This document shows positions 43,887 through 53,405 of a stretch of DNA of 64,000 nucleotides, one piece after another (position 1 is the first letter of the stretch; each line of letters begins with the position of its first letter). Source of the stretch: Haliscomenobacter sp965225875 (GTDB taxonomy: Bacteria > Bacteroidota > Bacteroidia > Chitinophagales > Saprospiraceae); contig NZ_CBDDBS010000003.1 of NCBI RefSeq assembly GCF_965225875.1, positions 2,418,001 through 2,482,000 on the forward strand. Reading direction: 5' to 3'. The translations under genes and the position numbers were made by a program. A model generated the notes under the pieces. It was given only the letters and a program-made list of their open reading frames with translations, was not told the DNA's origin and ran no database searches.

Positions 43887-43969
43887 TTAGTACTCTGTAA
43901 GCTGCCCGACCAATAAACTCTTCTGCTCTTTTCTACGTTTTTCTTATATTCCCGTCACAAAACGATCGT

Positions 43970-45958
43970 ATGAAGGCTATTTTTTCTGTCATCAGTTTAT
44001 CCTTGCTTATTTTGCTGAGCGCATGTAGCGTAGCCAATCAGGTGCGCGACGGCAAAACGGCCTATGAAGCCAAACAATACAAAGTAGCCACCGGGCTTTT
44101 GCAAAAAGAGTTCAACAAGGCCAAAACCCGACTTGAAAAAGGGAAAATTGCCTACATGATGGGGCTCTCGCTCAAGGCAATCCACCAGCATGAACAAGCC
44201 ATTGATTGGTTTCAAAAAGCCTACGACAACCAGGCGGGTACCGACGCGCTGAAAGAGATGGCCCAGGCCCTGAAAATGGCTGGCCGCTACGCCGACGCCA
44301 AAGAAGCTTACAAAAACCTGGGTATTGAAATTGGTAGCCCCTATGAATACCGCAAGGAAATTGCCGCTTGTGACGTGGCGGAAGGTTGGAAAAAAATCAA
44401 AACACCAGAATACAGTGTGGAGCCGGCTACTTTTAATACAAAGTTCGCCGATTACGCACCCGTTTTTTTCAAAGACCAGTTGGTGATCAGCTCCGACCGC
44501 ACTACGGCAACAGGTGACAAAAAAATCTACGCCTGGACAGGCAATGACTTTAGCGATCTCTTTGCCATCAATACCCAAACGGGTGATGCCAACAACTTCA
44601 GTGCCGCACTGAATACCCTGGCCAACGAAGGTACGGCTACCTTTAATGCCAGCTTTACAGAGGTGTTTTTCACCCGCTGTACGGGCACCAAAAAGGAAGA
44701 CCAGTTTTGCAAAATCATGTACAGTGTGTTTGACGGGACTTCCTGGATTGCACCAGAGCCGCTTAGCTTTCAAACGGCGGGGGTAAATTATGGTCAACCT
44801 TGTTTGTCTCCCAATGGCAAACAGCTTTATTTTTCGGCCAATCATCCCGATGGTTGGGGTGGGCACGACATCTGGATGAGCGAGCGGGTCGGCAGCGAAT
44901 GGACCGAACCCAAACTCCTGCCCCGTTCGGTGAATACGTTGGGCAATGAAATGTTCCCCAGTATGGACCACGATACTTTGTACTTCTCTTCCGACACCCA
45001 CCCAGGGATGGGCGGCCTGGATATTTTTAAAACCTATCGCCTCAAAAACGGAGACTGGGCACCGGTATTCAACCTCAAGCCCCCTATCAACTCCATGGGC
45101 GACGATTTTGGCTTTTTGGTAGACTACCAGTCCAAACGCGACTCGGGCGTCACCAGCATCGGTTATTTGACCTCAAACCGCAACGACGGACAAGGCAACG
45201 ACGACATCTATACCTTTGAACGCCGCTATGTGCCACCTCCTCCCCCACCTCCAGTGGCTGAACGCCCCAAGGAAGAGCCCAAAGCGAGGCTGATTCTGGA
45301 TGGCTTTGTACTGGAAAAAATCTTCCAGGACGCCAATAACCCCAATAGTAAGGTACTTGGCCGCAAGCCCCTGCCTGAATCCAAGGTGGACATTAAAATT
45401 GGCAACAAAACCGAAACGGTGACCGTGGATGCCGAAGGCCACTTCCGCATTGAGCTTTCGGAAAACCTAGATTATAACTTCCTGGCTTCCCATACAGGTT
45501 ACCTCAACAACTCTGCAAAGTTCTCAACCAAAGGCATCGCCAAAGATCCTGCCAACCCTGAGCAGGTATTTGAAATCGAGATCATCCTAGATAAGATCTA
45601 CCTGGACAAGGAGATTCGCCTGGAAAACATCTACTACGACCTGGATAAATGGGACATCCGCGCCGATGCTCAACCCACTCTGGATAAGCTTGCAGAGACT
45701 TTGAAGCTGAATCCAAAGGTTAAAATTCAATTGTCATCTCATACGGATTGCCGGGGATCCAATGCTTACAATGAAACCTTGTCGCAAAAACGGGCACAAT
45801 CTGCCGTGGATTACCTGATTAGCAAGGGGATCGAAGCGCAACGCCTGGAGGCCCGGGGCTATGGTGAAGGGGTGCCTGAGGCGACTTGTGCTTGTGCTAC
45901 GTGTAGTGAGGATGAGCATCAGTTGAATCGGAGGACGGCGTTTCGGGTGGTGGAGTGA
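43970..45958 (+). CDS. porE: PorE-like OmpA lipoprotein with TPR and PD40 propeller
   Basis: A 662-residue lipoprotein (lipobox LLSACSVANQ) with the four-part architecture of PorE, a type IX secretion accessory that links outer-membrane components to peptidoglycan. Residues about 22-130 are TPR-like (YEAKQYKVATGLLQKEFNKA, MGLSLKAIHQHEQAIDWFQK). About 150-420 is a PD40/WD40-like beta-propeller (LSPNGKQLYFSANHPDGWGG, then MDHDTLYFSSDTHPGMGGLD). About 430-545 is a carboxypeptidase-regulatory-like domain. About 550-662 is the OmpA C-terminal domain (VKIQLSSHTDCRGSNAYNET, LSQKRAQSAVDYLISKGI). A proline-rich linker sits near 420. No other T9SS gene is in the window, so it could also be one of several paralogues. 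Confidence 0.82.
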   Translation: MKAIFSVISLSLLILLSACSVANQVRDGKTAYEAKQYKVATGLLQKEFNKAKTRLEKGKIAYMMGLSLKAIHQHEQAIDWFQKAYDNQAGTDALKEMAQALKMAGRYADAKEAYKNLGIEIGSPYEYRKEIAACDVAEGWKKIKTPEYSVEPATFNTKFADYAPVFFKDQLVISSDRTTATGDKKIYAWTGNDFSDLFAINTQTGDANNFSAALNTLANEGTATFNASFTEVFFTRCTGTKKEDQFCKIMYSVFDGTSWIAPEPLSFQTAGVNYGQPCLSPNGKQLYFSANHPDGWGGHDIWMSERVGSEWTEPKLLPRSVNTLGNEMFPSMDHDTLYFSSDTHPGMGGLDIFKTYRLKNGDWAPVFNLKPPINSMGDDFGFLVDYQSKRDSGVTSIGYLTSNRNDGQGNDDIYTFERRYVPPPPPPPVAERPKEEPKARLILDGFVLEKIFQDANNPNSKVLGRKPLPESKVDIKIGNKTETVTVDAEGHFRIELSENLDYNFLASHTGYLNNSAKFSTKGIAKDPANPEQVFEIEIILDKIYLDKEIRLENIYYDLDKWDIRADAQPTLDKLAETLKLNPKVKIQLSSHTDCRGSNAYNETLSQKRAQSAVDYLISKGIEAQRLEARGYGEGVPEATCACATCSEDEHQLNRRTAFRVVE

Positions 45959-46033
45959 GTGGGGGATTGGCAATAAAAACATTGCATTTTTTGTGTAACA
46001 ACCAAAATCTAGCTTATTTTTATGTCAGTTATG

Positions 46034-46145
46034 CCTCACGGTAGCTTCGAGCGGTAATTAGTAATGCACTGGCTCTGGGCTAGTAATAATGCCTTAATTC
46101 AAAAAATCAAAGCATTATTATTTACCACTCAAAGCTACAGTGAGG
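46034..46145. repeat. Hairpin with 34-bp imperfect arms
   Basis: Arms 46034-46067 and 46112-46145 pair at about 27 of 34 positions (CCTCAC, GTAGCTT, GAG and GGTAA blocks conserved). It abuts the copy of the 15-bp-TIR element at 46143. Together these fill the 327-bp gap before the EAD-type gene. Confidence 0.7.
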
Positions 46146-46213
46146 TTTTGGGTAAATCATTTCAGTGAAATACCATAAAATCAGAATTTTCAAAATACAT
46201 TTGCACAAAACCT
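46143..46213. repeat. Second copy of the 15-bp terminal-inverted-repeat element
   Basis: Ends AGGTTTTGGGTAAAT (46143-46157) and ATTTGCACAAAACCT (46199-46213) are inverted repeats with two mismatches. In reverse orientation it shares AGGTTTTGTGCAAATGT and an ATTTC-CTGAAATGATTT block with the element at 6995-7054. Confidence 0.65.
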
Positions 46214-46285
46214 AGATTGGCGAAGTATGTATATTATGAGAGTCATGTAATGCCATATTATTTTTAATAAATATCAAATACAATT

Positions 46286-47473
46286 ATGAATACTACAAAC
46301 TTGAATTCGCTTGATGACTTCATTAAGTATTGTAAACATCTCATTGCAAGTAATAAAATTGATGAGTTGTTTTCAAAGCTAAGGGATGGACTCTATTATA
46401 AGTCCGCAGTTTATAATGAAATAATTCTACTTCAAAGCAGGTATAGTTCTGCATTAAAAAGCGAGATGAGGGGAATTGTCACTCCAGAGTTCGATTCCGT
46501 TCTTAATACAATTCGGCATGGTTTGATTTCTATTATTGACCAATTTACAACTGAAGACCTTTCTGACACATACAGAACATACCTATCAATAGAAGACAAT
46601 TTGGATATTCTTGCAAAAAATATAAAAATAAGCATACCGATCACCCCAGTGCATCTAGTTAATTGCAATAGACATTCTGAGTTAACGTTCTTTCGGCGCA
46701 AGCTAGAAGAATGGCATAAAAAAACCTTGCCTGTTCAGTTTTATTTCATTCTTGCCTGCCCTACTCAAGAACCTGAGGGATTTGCGGAACGCTTGGTATA
46801 CGAGTTACTTGCGGACTTTGAATTAAGCGAACATAAATCCGTCTATTATTCAACTTTTGAAAACAATGGTAGGATTAAAGTAGATCGATTACCTACAGGG
46901 CAAACTTTAGAGTTTTCTAAAATCGCATTCAAGTCAGAATTTTCTAAGCGCTTTATGTTGGGTACCCAATCCTTTGAAGACTACTTATCTTCTACTTTGT
47001 CAGAACTCAACTACGATCATATTATTATCAGCTTGTCTATACCTGCTTCTTTAAAACGAGATACCGATCTGATGGAAAAATACTTGCAATGGCTGATAGA
47101 TGTATTCTCTAACGCAAGCTTGTCGAGAACTAAAATGATGTTTTTCTTCAGCATACCCTTAAAATATGCACACGTTCATGAAAAAATAGATAAAAGTGAT
47201 CGTGAGGTTGTAAAAAGCATCCAACGTTTAAAGGACAACAACGAGAAAAATACTCTTTTGTTTTCAGCACTTCCTCCTGTAAAAGCGAGGGATTTTGAAG
47301 AATGGTTAGAAGATTTGGGACAAATTCCCCAATACCAAAAAGATAACATCATTCAAACCATATCCAAACGCTTTAACTCTGAGGAAAAGCTACTATTTGA
47401 CTCGGTTCATTCACCAATTAACATGGAGCATATTGAAGACTTTCAAGAGAGAGTGTTTAAATTTCATGCTTAA
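46286..47473 (+). CDS. EAD11-like/iSTAND-like protein
   Basis: A 395-residue protein without signal or membrane helix. Residues about 1-93 are a compact all-helical region (SNKIDELFSKLRDGL, YNEIILLQSRYSSALKSEMR, GIVTPEFDSVLNTIRHGLIS) that matches the pattern of the effector-associated death-like domain EAD11. Residues about 120-395 resemble inactive STAND (iSTAND) modules: VHLVNCNRHSELTFFRRKL, QFYFILACPTQEPEGFAERL, then HIIISLSIPASLK and PPVKARDFEEWLEDL. No Walker A is present. EAD domains act as adaptors that recruit an effector carrying the cognate EAD. It is the first gene of the plus-strand unit, 15 bp before the MoxR gene. Domain assignment is from memory of the families. Confidence 0.65.
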   Translation: MNTTNLNSLDDFIKYCKHLIASNKIDELFSKLRDGLYYKSAVYNEIILLQSRYSSALKSEMRGIVTPEFDSVLNTIRHGLISIIDQFTTEDLSDTYRTYLSIEDNLDILAKNIKISIPITPVHLVNCNRHSELTFFRRKLEEWHKKTLPVQFYFILACPTQEPEGFAERLVYELLADFELSEHKSVYYSTFENNGRIKVDRLPTGQTLEFSKIAFKSEFSKRFMLGTQSFEDYLSSTLSELNYDHIIISLSIPASLKRDTDLMEKYLQWLIDVFSNASLSRTKMMFFFSIPLKYAHVHEKIDKSDREVVKSIQRLKDNNEKNTLLFSALPPVKARDFEEWLEDLGQIPQYQKDNIIQTISKRFNSEEKLLFDSVHSPINMEHIEDFQERVFKFHA

Positions 47474-47488
47474 TATCAATACAAAGTT

Positions 47489-48412
47489 ATGATCAACCAT
47501 TACCATCTCAACGATCCTAAAAATAATTCAGCAACTACAAACAATACTAAGCTGAATGATCCCGCACTTTACATCCCTCAGCCAGAACTAATTGATGCAG
47601 TAAACGTATCTATAACTTTAGGGTTACCTTTATTACTTACTGGTGAACCAGGAACGGGGAAAACTGACTTGGCCAATCACTTGGCTTGGCATTTTAATCT
47701 GGGAGATGTTATTAAATTAAACATACAAACTTCTTCAAAATCTACTGATCTCTTTTATCGATATAATGCTTTGGCTCATTTCCATTACAATCAAAATCAT
47801 CCTATAGCACTTAATCCTGATGAAATTGAAAATAAATTTATTCGATATCAAGGCTTAGGAGCAGCTATCGTAGCAAAAAATCGAAAAATTGTTTTGCTAG
47901 ATGAGATAGACAAAGCCTCTCGAGATTTGCCTAATGATGTATTGGGTGCTCTAGAATTCTTAAGTTTTGAAGTACCTGAGATCGACAAAACGTACTCAAC
48001 GGATCGAGAAAATGCGCCCATTATTATCATTACGTCCAATAGTGAAAAGAATTTGCCCGATCCATTTTTGCGCAGAGTAACTTATTTCCATATTCAATTT
48101 CCCATGGAAGAAAAACTCTTAAGCATCCTTAGTTCCAAAGTTACCGGGTATTCAGCAGAACAGCTACCTCATTTGATTAAACATTTTTCTGCAATTAGGG
48201 AAGATAATTCGCTCAAACTTCGTAAAAAGCCAGCTACCGCAGAGTTAATTCAGTGGGCGTACTTCCTGTATCAAGCAAATTTCGATCCTTCTGTCCTGAA
48301 CAAAAAATCTTTAACAGCTGAAGAACTAAGAATATTAAATTGTTCTTATTCCATTTTAGCTAAAGTTAAGGAAGATTTAGTCGCCTTAAAAGAGTGGAAA
48401 CTTATGAAATAA
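47489..48412 (+). CDS. MoxR-type AAA+ ATPase
   Basis: A 307-residue AAA+ protein. Walker A is GEPGTGKTDLANHLAWHF (from residue 52), Walker B is KIVLLDEIDKASRDLPNDVL (near 131-150), sensor 1 is PIIIITSNSEKNLPDPFLRR with the Arg finger, and a lid domain follows. The ATPase core with YIPQPELIDAVNVSITLGLP upstream is typical of MoxR/YifB-like ATPases that act with vWA or metal-centre proteins as chaperones. Its neighbours are the EAD-type gene upstream (15 bp) and a membrane vWA-like/FGE protein downstream (98 bp), a layout known from MoxR-vWA conflict systems. Confidence 0.85.
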   Translation: MINHYHLNDPKNNSATTNNTKLNDPALYIPQPELIDAVNVSITLGLPLLLTGEPGTGKTDLANHLAWHFNLGDVIKLNIQTSSKSTDLFYRYNALAHFHYNQNHPIALNPDEIENKFIRYQGLGAAIVAKNRKIVLLDEIDKASRDLPNDVLGALEFLSFEVPEIDKTYSTDRENAPIIIITSNSEKNLPDPFLRRVTYFHIQFPMEEKLLSILSSKVTGYSAEQLPHLIKHFSAIREDNSLKLRKKPATAELIQWAYFLYQANFDPSVLNKKSLTAEELRILNCSYSILAKVKEDLVALKEWKLMK

Positions 48413-48510
48413 GGCTATAAGGGCTTGAACAATAGCATAATTTCAAATAAAATAACATTGACAAACCAGATTATCAGCAACCCAATTTCAAGTATTTAAA
48501 ATAAAAGCAA

Positions 48511-51500
48511 TTGCAGCATCGATTACGTAACCATCAATTTCTTGCACTTTTATTTGATGAACTGGGTTCAGCAGGCTACATTATAGATCCTTCGAAATAT
48601 ATGCGCATATTGGTGCTGGTAGACAACTTTAATCCTTCCACACCCTTGAGCCATTACCGCAGTATATTATGCCCCATTATTGCTTCAAATCCAACCGAAC
48701 AACAAAAGTTTTATGGCATTTTTGATCAGTGTATTCTCATTCAGGATGCACTATATTCCGAGGAGGTCCCTATATCGGAGTCAAGTGAACAAAAAAGCAG
48801 CAAACGCCTTAGAAATCAGCTCAAACCTGTGTATTACTTCAAGTATTTAATTTTGTTATCATTGTTTGTTGCGCTACATATGGATTTGCGCCTACTCACG
48901 CCTAATCAAGGTTCGATTCATTCTCAAATGCCCAACTCGGTCTTTTTTTATTCTACACCTGGAGATTCCAGCAAACTGTTTATTCCTGCGCCAAGATATG
49001 AAATACCCTATAATAAATTGACTATAAGCAATTTAAACAAAAAAGCACAATCAAACAAAGGGCAGCTTCAGATTGGTGCTAATCGCCAGGCCCTATACAT
49101 TGCAAATGCCAATGCAAAAAGTGGGCAAATCGATTCTGTGTTGGTTGTTTTTGAAACACTTTCTAGAAAAGACAGTGTATATTATATTGCACAAATAATT
49201 GATAAACTAGTCTCGATATCAGGTCAACAAAGCATCAAAAAACTCGTTGCTATTGGTCAATCTTCACTCATTGAAGAGTACAGACTCATTAAAATAAATT
49301 ATTGGAATATTGTCTTTTTGTTGAGCGTGGCCTTTTTGTTCCTTACTCGAAAGAAATTTACCCGAGATTGGGCTTCAAAAAAAAAGCAACATGTATCAAG
49401 TTCTCCGCCCTATGTTTGGTCTTATCATAGTGATTCATCGGTTCCAAAGGTTTTAGGGGACAAAGTCCAATTAATCGCCTTACAAATGCAAGAACGAAGG
49501 CAAGGAGAGCGGCAAAGCATAGATTTAAAGGCTACCGTTGACGAATTTTCCCGACACCCCGGTCAATTTGCCATCCAATATCAGATAGAGACTCATGCAC
49601 CGCAATACCTAATACTTATTGAAAGAAAAAGCCCCAACGATCATCGAGCGAACCTATTCAATACTTTATACCTGGAATTGCTAGAAGCAGAAATACCTAT
49701 CAGTCGTTATTTTTTTACAGGAGATCCTAAAGTTTGTTATTTAGAGTCAATGGCCAAGGGGTATCCACTGGCAAAACTTGCTGAAATTTATCATGATGCA
49801 CAACTTATCATTATTTCTGACGGATTCGCATTATTGTCCACTGCAAATCGACAATTGGCACCCTGGACTCTTATGCTTAAGTCCTGGCAAAATAGAGTTT
49901 TGCTAAGCCCTAAACCCCTTGAAAATTGGAACATAAATGAAAATACCCTAGGATCGTTTTTGCCAGTATTTCCTGCTTCCTTAGGTGGGTTAAGTGCCGC
50001 CATTGACTTGTTAAAAAACATGAAGCCTGCATATGATTTAAATGAAGTCAAAGCAATGAACAATTTAGGACTAACTTCATTTACAATTGGCATCAATTTG
50101 ATAGACAGCCTTTTGCACAGATACAGATGTGAACCTGAGATGGTTTATTGGATTGCTGCCTGTGCGATTTGGCCAGATTTGAATTGGAAACTAAGTCTGG
50201 AAATTGGGAAAGAGCTAGGTGCAAAATACAATACTAATTTAGTCAGTTTTGAAAAACTTTTGGCATTAAGTAGTATCTCATGGTTTGTAGAAGGCAGTAT
50301 TCCTGATGATCACCGCAAAACTCTAGTCCGTTATTTAAAAGAGGTAGGGATCGAACATGATTTGCGAAAAATGGTCATGGAAATCATCACCAAAGCAGAG
50401 TTACCACCTGAAAATTCTGTTGCCTATGATCAGTATCAATCAAATTTATTGTTAAACAGACTGGTTTTGAGCGATAGCAAGGCACCCGGGGCACACAAAT
50501 TAACACGAGGGTTCCTCGACCTATTAGCTTCAGGAAAAGCCTTTGATACAGTTACTTTTGAATTTCTGCAAGCTAACTTCATAAACCTTTTTAATAGTAG
50601 TTTAATAAGTCCTGGCCCTCAAAAAAAGAGAATGATGCAGTTAAGGTGGCATTGGATTTTAGGTGTGCTGCTAATTTGTGGGATTGTTTTGATTGGTTTG
50701 AGGAAGGCAAGTTTGTCAATTAAAATCCCCACCAAAAATGAAAGGCTTGAACAAATAAGTAGCCAAATTTCAGATGCAATAAAACTACAGAATCACCATC
50801 AAGTAGACAGCTTGTTAAACCTCGTGAAAGTTTTTTTTGGTGACAATCCAAATGTAAATAACACCACAGCAATTCAATATCATAATTTTGTAGTAGATAC
50901 AGTCAATCAACATTATCGCAATAAACCGTCCATAAATCTCCCCCTATCTAATTCACTTCAAGATTTTGTGTGTCTGAATTTAAACATTGCACTTACATTT
51001 CTTAGAGAAGAGAACGAAGGCATAAGAACAAAAATAATTCAAACTAAAGCTTCAATCGGATGCTCTCTGGAAATACCTTATCCTGAGATGGTTGTAGTAA
51101 AAGGGGGAAGGTTTAAAATGGGGGATGTTTTAAATGACCACCTTTATCCTAATGAGAAGCCCGTACACATGGTTGAGTTAAGGGATTATTTACTGGGGAA
51201 ATATGAGGTGACATTTAAACAATACGACCGTTTTTGTGAAGCCACTCAAAAGCTAAAACCTGAAGATGAAAATTGGGGAAGGGGTAATCGTCCAGTAATC
51301 AACATAAGTTGGGTTGATGCGGTGAAATTTTGTAACTGGTTAAGTGAAGAACATGGCCTTGCAAAAGTTTATTCTACGATCCATGAAGATGGGTCGGTTC
51401 AGGTCAATTGGGAAGCGAATGGCTATAGACTACCTACCGAAGCTGAATGGGAATTTGCTGCTCGACAAAGAGGGGCAATAGTTCGATTTGGCAACGGCCA

Positions 51501-51864
51501 AAATCTAGCAGACATAAATACACTTAATTTTAATGCTTCAGAAATAGATGATTATTTCTCATTGCAAAAAGGCATAACCCGAGCTCAGACAGTACCTGTT
51601 GGTAGCTTGAACAGTCAAAACGCTTTGGGTATCTACGATATGAGTGGAAACGTTTGGGAATGGTGCTGGGATAGGTATGGAAAATATAACAACCTCATGT
51701 TGGCTAATAATCCGAAAGGCCCGAACTATAGAAATTTAATTCGGGTATATCGCGGCGGTTCTTTCGGTAGTTTTGCCAGCAATATCAGGGTTTCCAGAAG
51801 AAACTTTTACAATGCCAATAAACACTTCAAGGTAATTGGTTTCCGCCTCGCCAGAAATAAATAG
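48511..51864 (+). CDS. Membrane protein with degenerate vWA-like region and C-terminal FGE-sulfatase domain
   Basis: 1117 residues. An in-frame TAA at 48502 forces the start to TTG 48511 unless the first ATG (30 codons later) is used; the preceding QFLALLFDELGSAGYIIDP looks like domain sequence, favouring TTG. Probable TM helices lie near 108-128, 264-281 and 714-731. Residues about 362-500 resemble the vWA region of SAV_2336-type proteins (LILIERKSPNDHRANLF, AQLIIISDGFALL, SPKPLENWNINENT), but no DxSxS metal site exists. Residues about 860-1117 form an FGE-sulfatase fold: VVVKGGRFKMGD, NGYRLPTEAEWEFAARQRG, YDMSGNVWEWCWDRYG, VYRGGSFGSFASN, GFRLARNK. The two catalytic Cys of true formylglycine enzymes are absent. 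Its stop codon is formed at the edge of an IS. Confidence 0.75.
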   Translation: MQHRLRNHQFLALLFDELGSAGYIIDPSKYMRILVLVDNFNPSTPLSHYRSILCPIIASNPTEQQKFYGIFDQCILIQDALYSEEVPISESSEQKSSKRLRNQLKPVYYFKYLILLSLFVALHMDLRLLTPNQGSIHSQMPNSVFFYSTPGDSSKLFIPAPRYEIPYNKLTISNLNKKAQSNKGQLQIGANRQALYIANANAKSGQIDSVLVVFETLSRKDSVYYIAQIIDKLVSISGQQSIKKLVAIGQSSLIEEYRLIKINYWNIVFLLSVAFLFLTRKKFTRDWASKKKQHVSSSPPYVWSYHSDSSVPKVLGDKVQLIALQMQERRQGERQSIDLKATVDEFSRHPGQFAIQYQIETHAPQYLILIERKSPNDHRANLFNTLYLELLEAEIPISRYFFTGDPKVCYLESMAKGYPLAKLAEIYHDAQLIIISDGFALLSTANRQLAPWTLMLKSWQNRVLLSPKPLENWNINENTLGSFLPVFPASLGGLSAAIDLLKNMKPAYDLNEVKAMNNLGLTSFTIGINLIDSLLHRYRCEPEMVYWIAACAIWPDLNWKLSLEIGKELGAKYNTNLVSFEKLLALSSISWFVEGSIPDDHRKTLVRYLKEVGIEHDLRKMVMEIITKAELPPENSVAYDQYQSNLLLNRLVLSDSKAPGAHKLTRGFLDLLASGKAFDTVTFEFLQANFINLFNSSLISPGPQKKRMMQLRWHWILGVLLICGIVLIGLRKASLSIKIPTKNERLEQISSQISDAIKLQNHHQVDSLLNLVKVFFGDNPNVNNTTAIQYHNFVVDTVNQHYRNKPSINLPLSNSLQDFVCLNLNIALTFLREENEGIRTKIIQTKASIGCSLEIPYPEMVVVKGGRFKMGDVLNDHLYPNEKPVHMVELRDYLLGKYEVTFKQYDRFCEATQKLKPEDENWGRGNRPVINISWVDAVKFCNWLSEEHGLAKVYSTIHEDGSVQVNWEANGYRLPTEAEWEFAARQRGAIVRFGNGQNLADINTLNFNASEIDDYFSLQKGITRAQTVPVGSLNSQNALGIYDMSGNVWEWCWDRYGKYNNLMLANNPKGPNYRNLIRVYRGGSFGSFASNIRVSRRNFYNANKHFKVIGFRLARNK

Positions 51865-53386
51865 TCGACCCTGAGAAACCCTATTCCCCAATAGGACTTG
51901 TTTAGAAGCTCTGTTGTGAAGAACTTCATCTCCAGCCCAAAATTGGCGTAGCGAAGCATCTAACGAGGCAGCACAAGCCCTCCCAGGTGTAAAAAATAAG
52001 TGCCCTGATCTCTCTGAGGCGGATTCTGAAGTTGTAAGCAGCGCCAGCCATCAAAGCATTGAAGGCATCCCCCAGGGTTCCGCTCAAGAAGTTACGCTCC
52101 AGGCCAAAATCGCTTTTCAGATGGCCAATGGTCGGTTCGATGGCGGCTCTGGATCGGAATAATTGTTGGAGTATTTTCTTCTCCTTTGCACTCACCTTAC
52201 TCGATCCGTTTGAAGGGATTAATACCTGTGTGTCCCCAATTTTGGACCGACCTTTTCCTCCTCGATCATAGATGACCTTTTTGGGCCGTTCGCCTCCCAA
52301 GGGCTTAACGATTCGTTCCAGTTGTTCCAGAGTAGGTTCAATCGTATCTCCATCATAGGGATTGCCCTCAAAGCACTTCATGGCTACAATTACCCCTTTT
52401 TTTACTGTTCGGCTAACCGATACTTTGCAGCCAAACTCATACTTTTTATGCGCTTTACCTTTGGCAATACAACTCACCTGGGGTTCATGAATGGAGTAGC
52501 ACTTGTTTTTGTCGCTCCGCTTTTGCTTTAGTAGATCTTTAAAAAACGAGAGGTAAGGCGCATAATGTTCTCGTAATGAATCCAGTAATTCAGATTCCAC
52601 CTCCCGCATTAAGCGCCCTGCAATGGTCCTTAATCGTTTCAGGGCAGCCCTTCGTTTTTGTTCAAGACCTTTCTGCCGACTGGGTACTGTGATCTGACGG
52701 CGCAGCCGCTTTTCTTCCTTGTCGTAGGTTTGCTTCAACTTAATTTCGCTGCTCTTGGCGATGCGACGAGTCCAAAACAGAATTTTTGACGCTAATTTTT
52801 GATCAGTGGGATAGGTGATGTTTTTCTCCTGAACTGTGGTGTCCATTTGGACCATCTCCGCTTTTTCTTCCCCCTTGTGCACCTTCACACTCAAGGTCAG
52901 GATTTTCTCCACTCCTGATTCGCCGACCCTTTTGCGGAACAGTACAAAATCGGTCGGATCGAATGGTTTCCGCTTTTGAAAATAGGTCTCACCCGTGAAA
53001 TATTGCCAATACGGATTCTCGATCCACCGCGCAATCACTGATTCATCCGACTCATTGAACAATTGCTTGAGGATAAGCAACCCAGCTATTTTTCGAATCG
53101 GAACGCTGGGACGACCTTGGTCAGCATAAAAAGGCGAAAGCTCCGCTTCCAGCCATTTCCAGTCTAGTTCTTTGGATAGAATCACCAGGTCATGATTCAT
53201 ATCGAGTAGCGTTTCGAGTCGTATTTCGCCTTTGCCAGGCCCTAAGCGTCCTAACATTTCTCCCAGTTTTTGACCTAAAACTCACGATTCTTAATAGAAA
53301 TATACCGCTTTATTCTTAATATACAAATTCTATGCCTTTGATTTACAGCAAGGTATTAGTCGATTCTGACTTCGTCAGGGTCGACT
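51863..53386 (-). mobile_element. IS5-like insertion sequence, 1524 bp
   Basis: Perfect 12-bp terminal inverted repeats AGTCGACCCTGA (51863-51874) and TCAGGGTCGACT (53375-53386) are flanked by an AAAT target duplication (51859-51862 and 53387-53390). One transposase gene lies inside, on the minus strand. A second AGTCGA-type hairpin lies just inside the right end (53356-53386). Confidence 0.85.
51926..53257 (-). CDS. IS5-family transposase
   Basis: A 443-residue DDE transposase. The DUF772-type N-terminal domain (LSPFYADQGRPSVPIRKIAG, then LFNESDESVIARWIENPYWQ) precedes the catalytic region: VQMDTTVQEKNITYPTDQKL gives the first Asp, VIYDRGGKGRSKIGD the second, and RAAIEPTIGHLKSDFGLERN the Glu. 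The frame is intact, so the element may be mobile. It is the only gene of the IS. Confidence 0.9.
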   Translation of the reverse strand: MLGRLGPGKGEIRLETLLDMNHDLVILSKELDWKWLEAELSPFYADQGRPSVPIRKIAGLLILKQLFNESDESVIARWIENPYWQYFTGETYFQKRKPFDPTDFVLFRKRVGESGVEKILTLSVKVHKGEEKAEMVQMDTTVQEKNITYPTDQKLASKILFWTRRIAKSSEIKLKQTYDKEEKRLRRQITVPSRQKGLEQKRRAALKRLRTIAGRLMREVESELLDSLREHYAPYLSFFKDLLKQKRSDKNKCYSIHEPQVSCIAKGKAHKKYEFGCKVSVSRTVKKGVIVAMKCFEGNPYDGDTIEPTLEQLERIVKPLGGERPKKVIYDRGGKGRSKIGDTQVLIPSNGSSKVSAKEKKILQQLFRSRAAIEPTIGHLKSDFGLERNFLSGTLGDAFNALMAGAAYNFRIRLREIRALIFYTWEGLCCLVRCFATPILGWR

Positions 53387-53405
53387 AAATAATCACAAAA
53401 CGATG

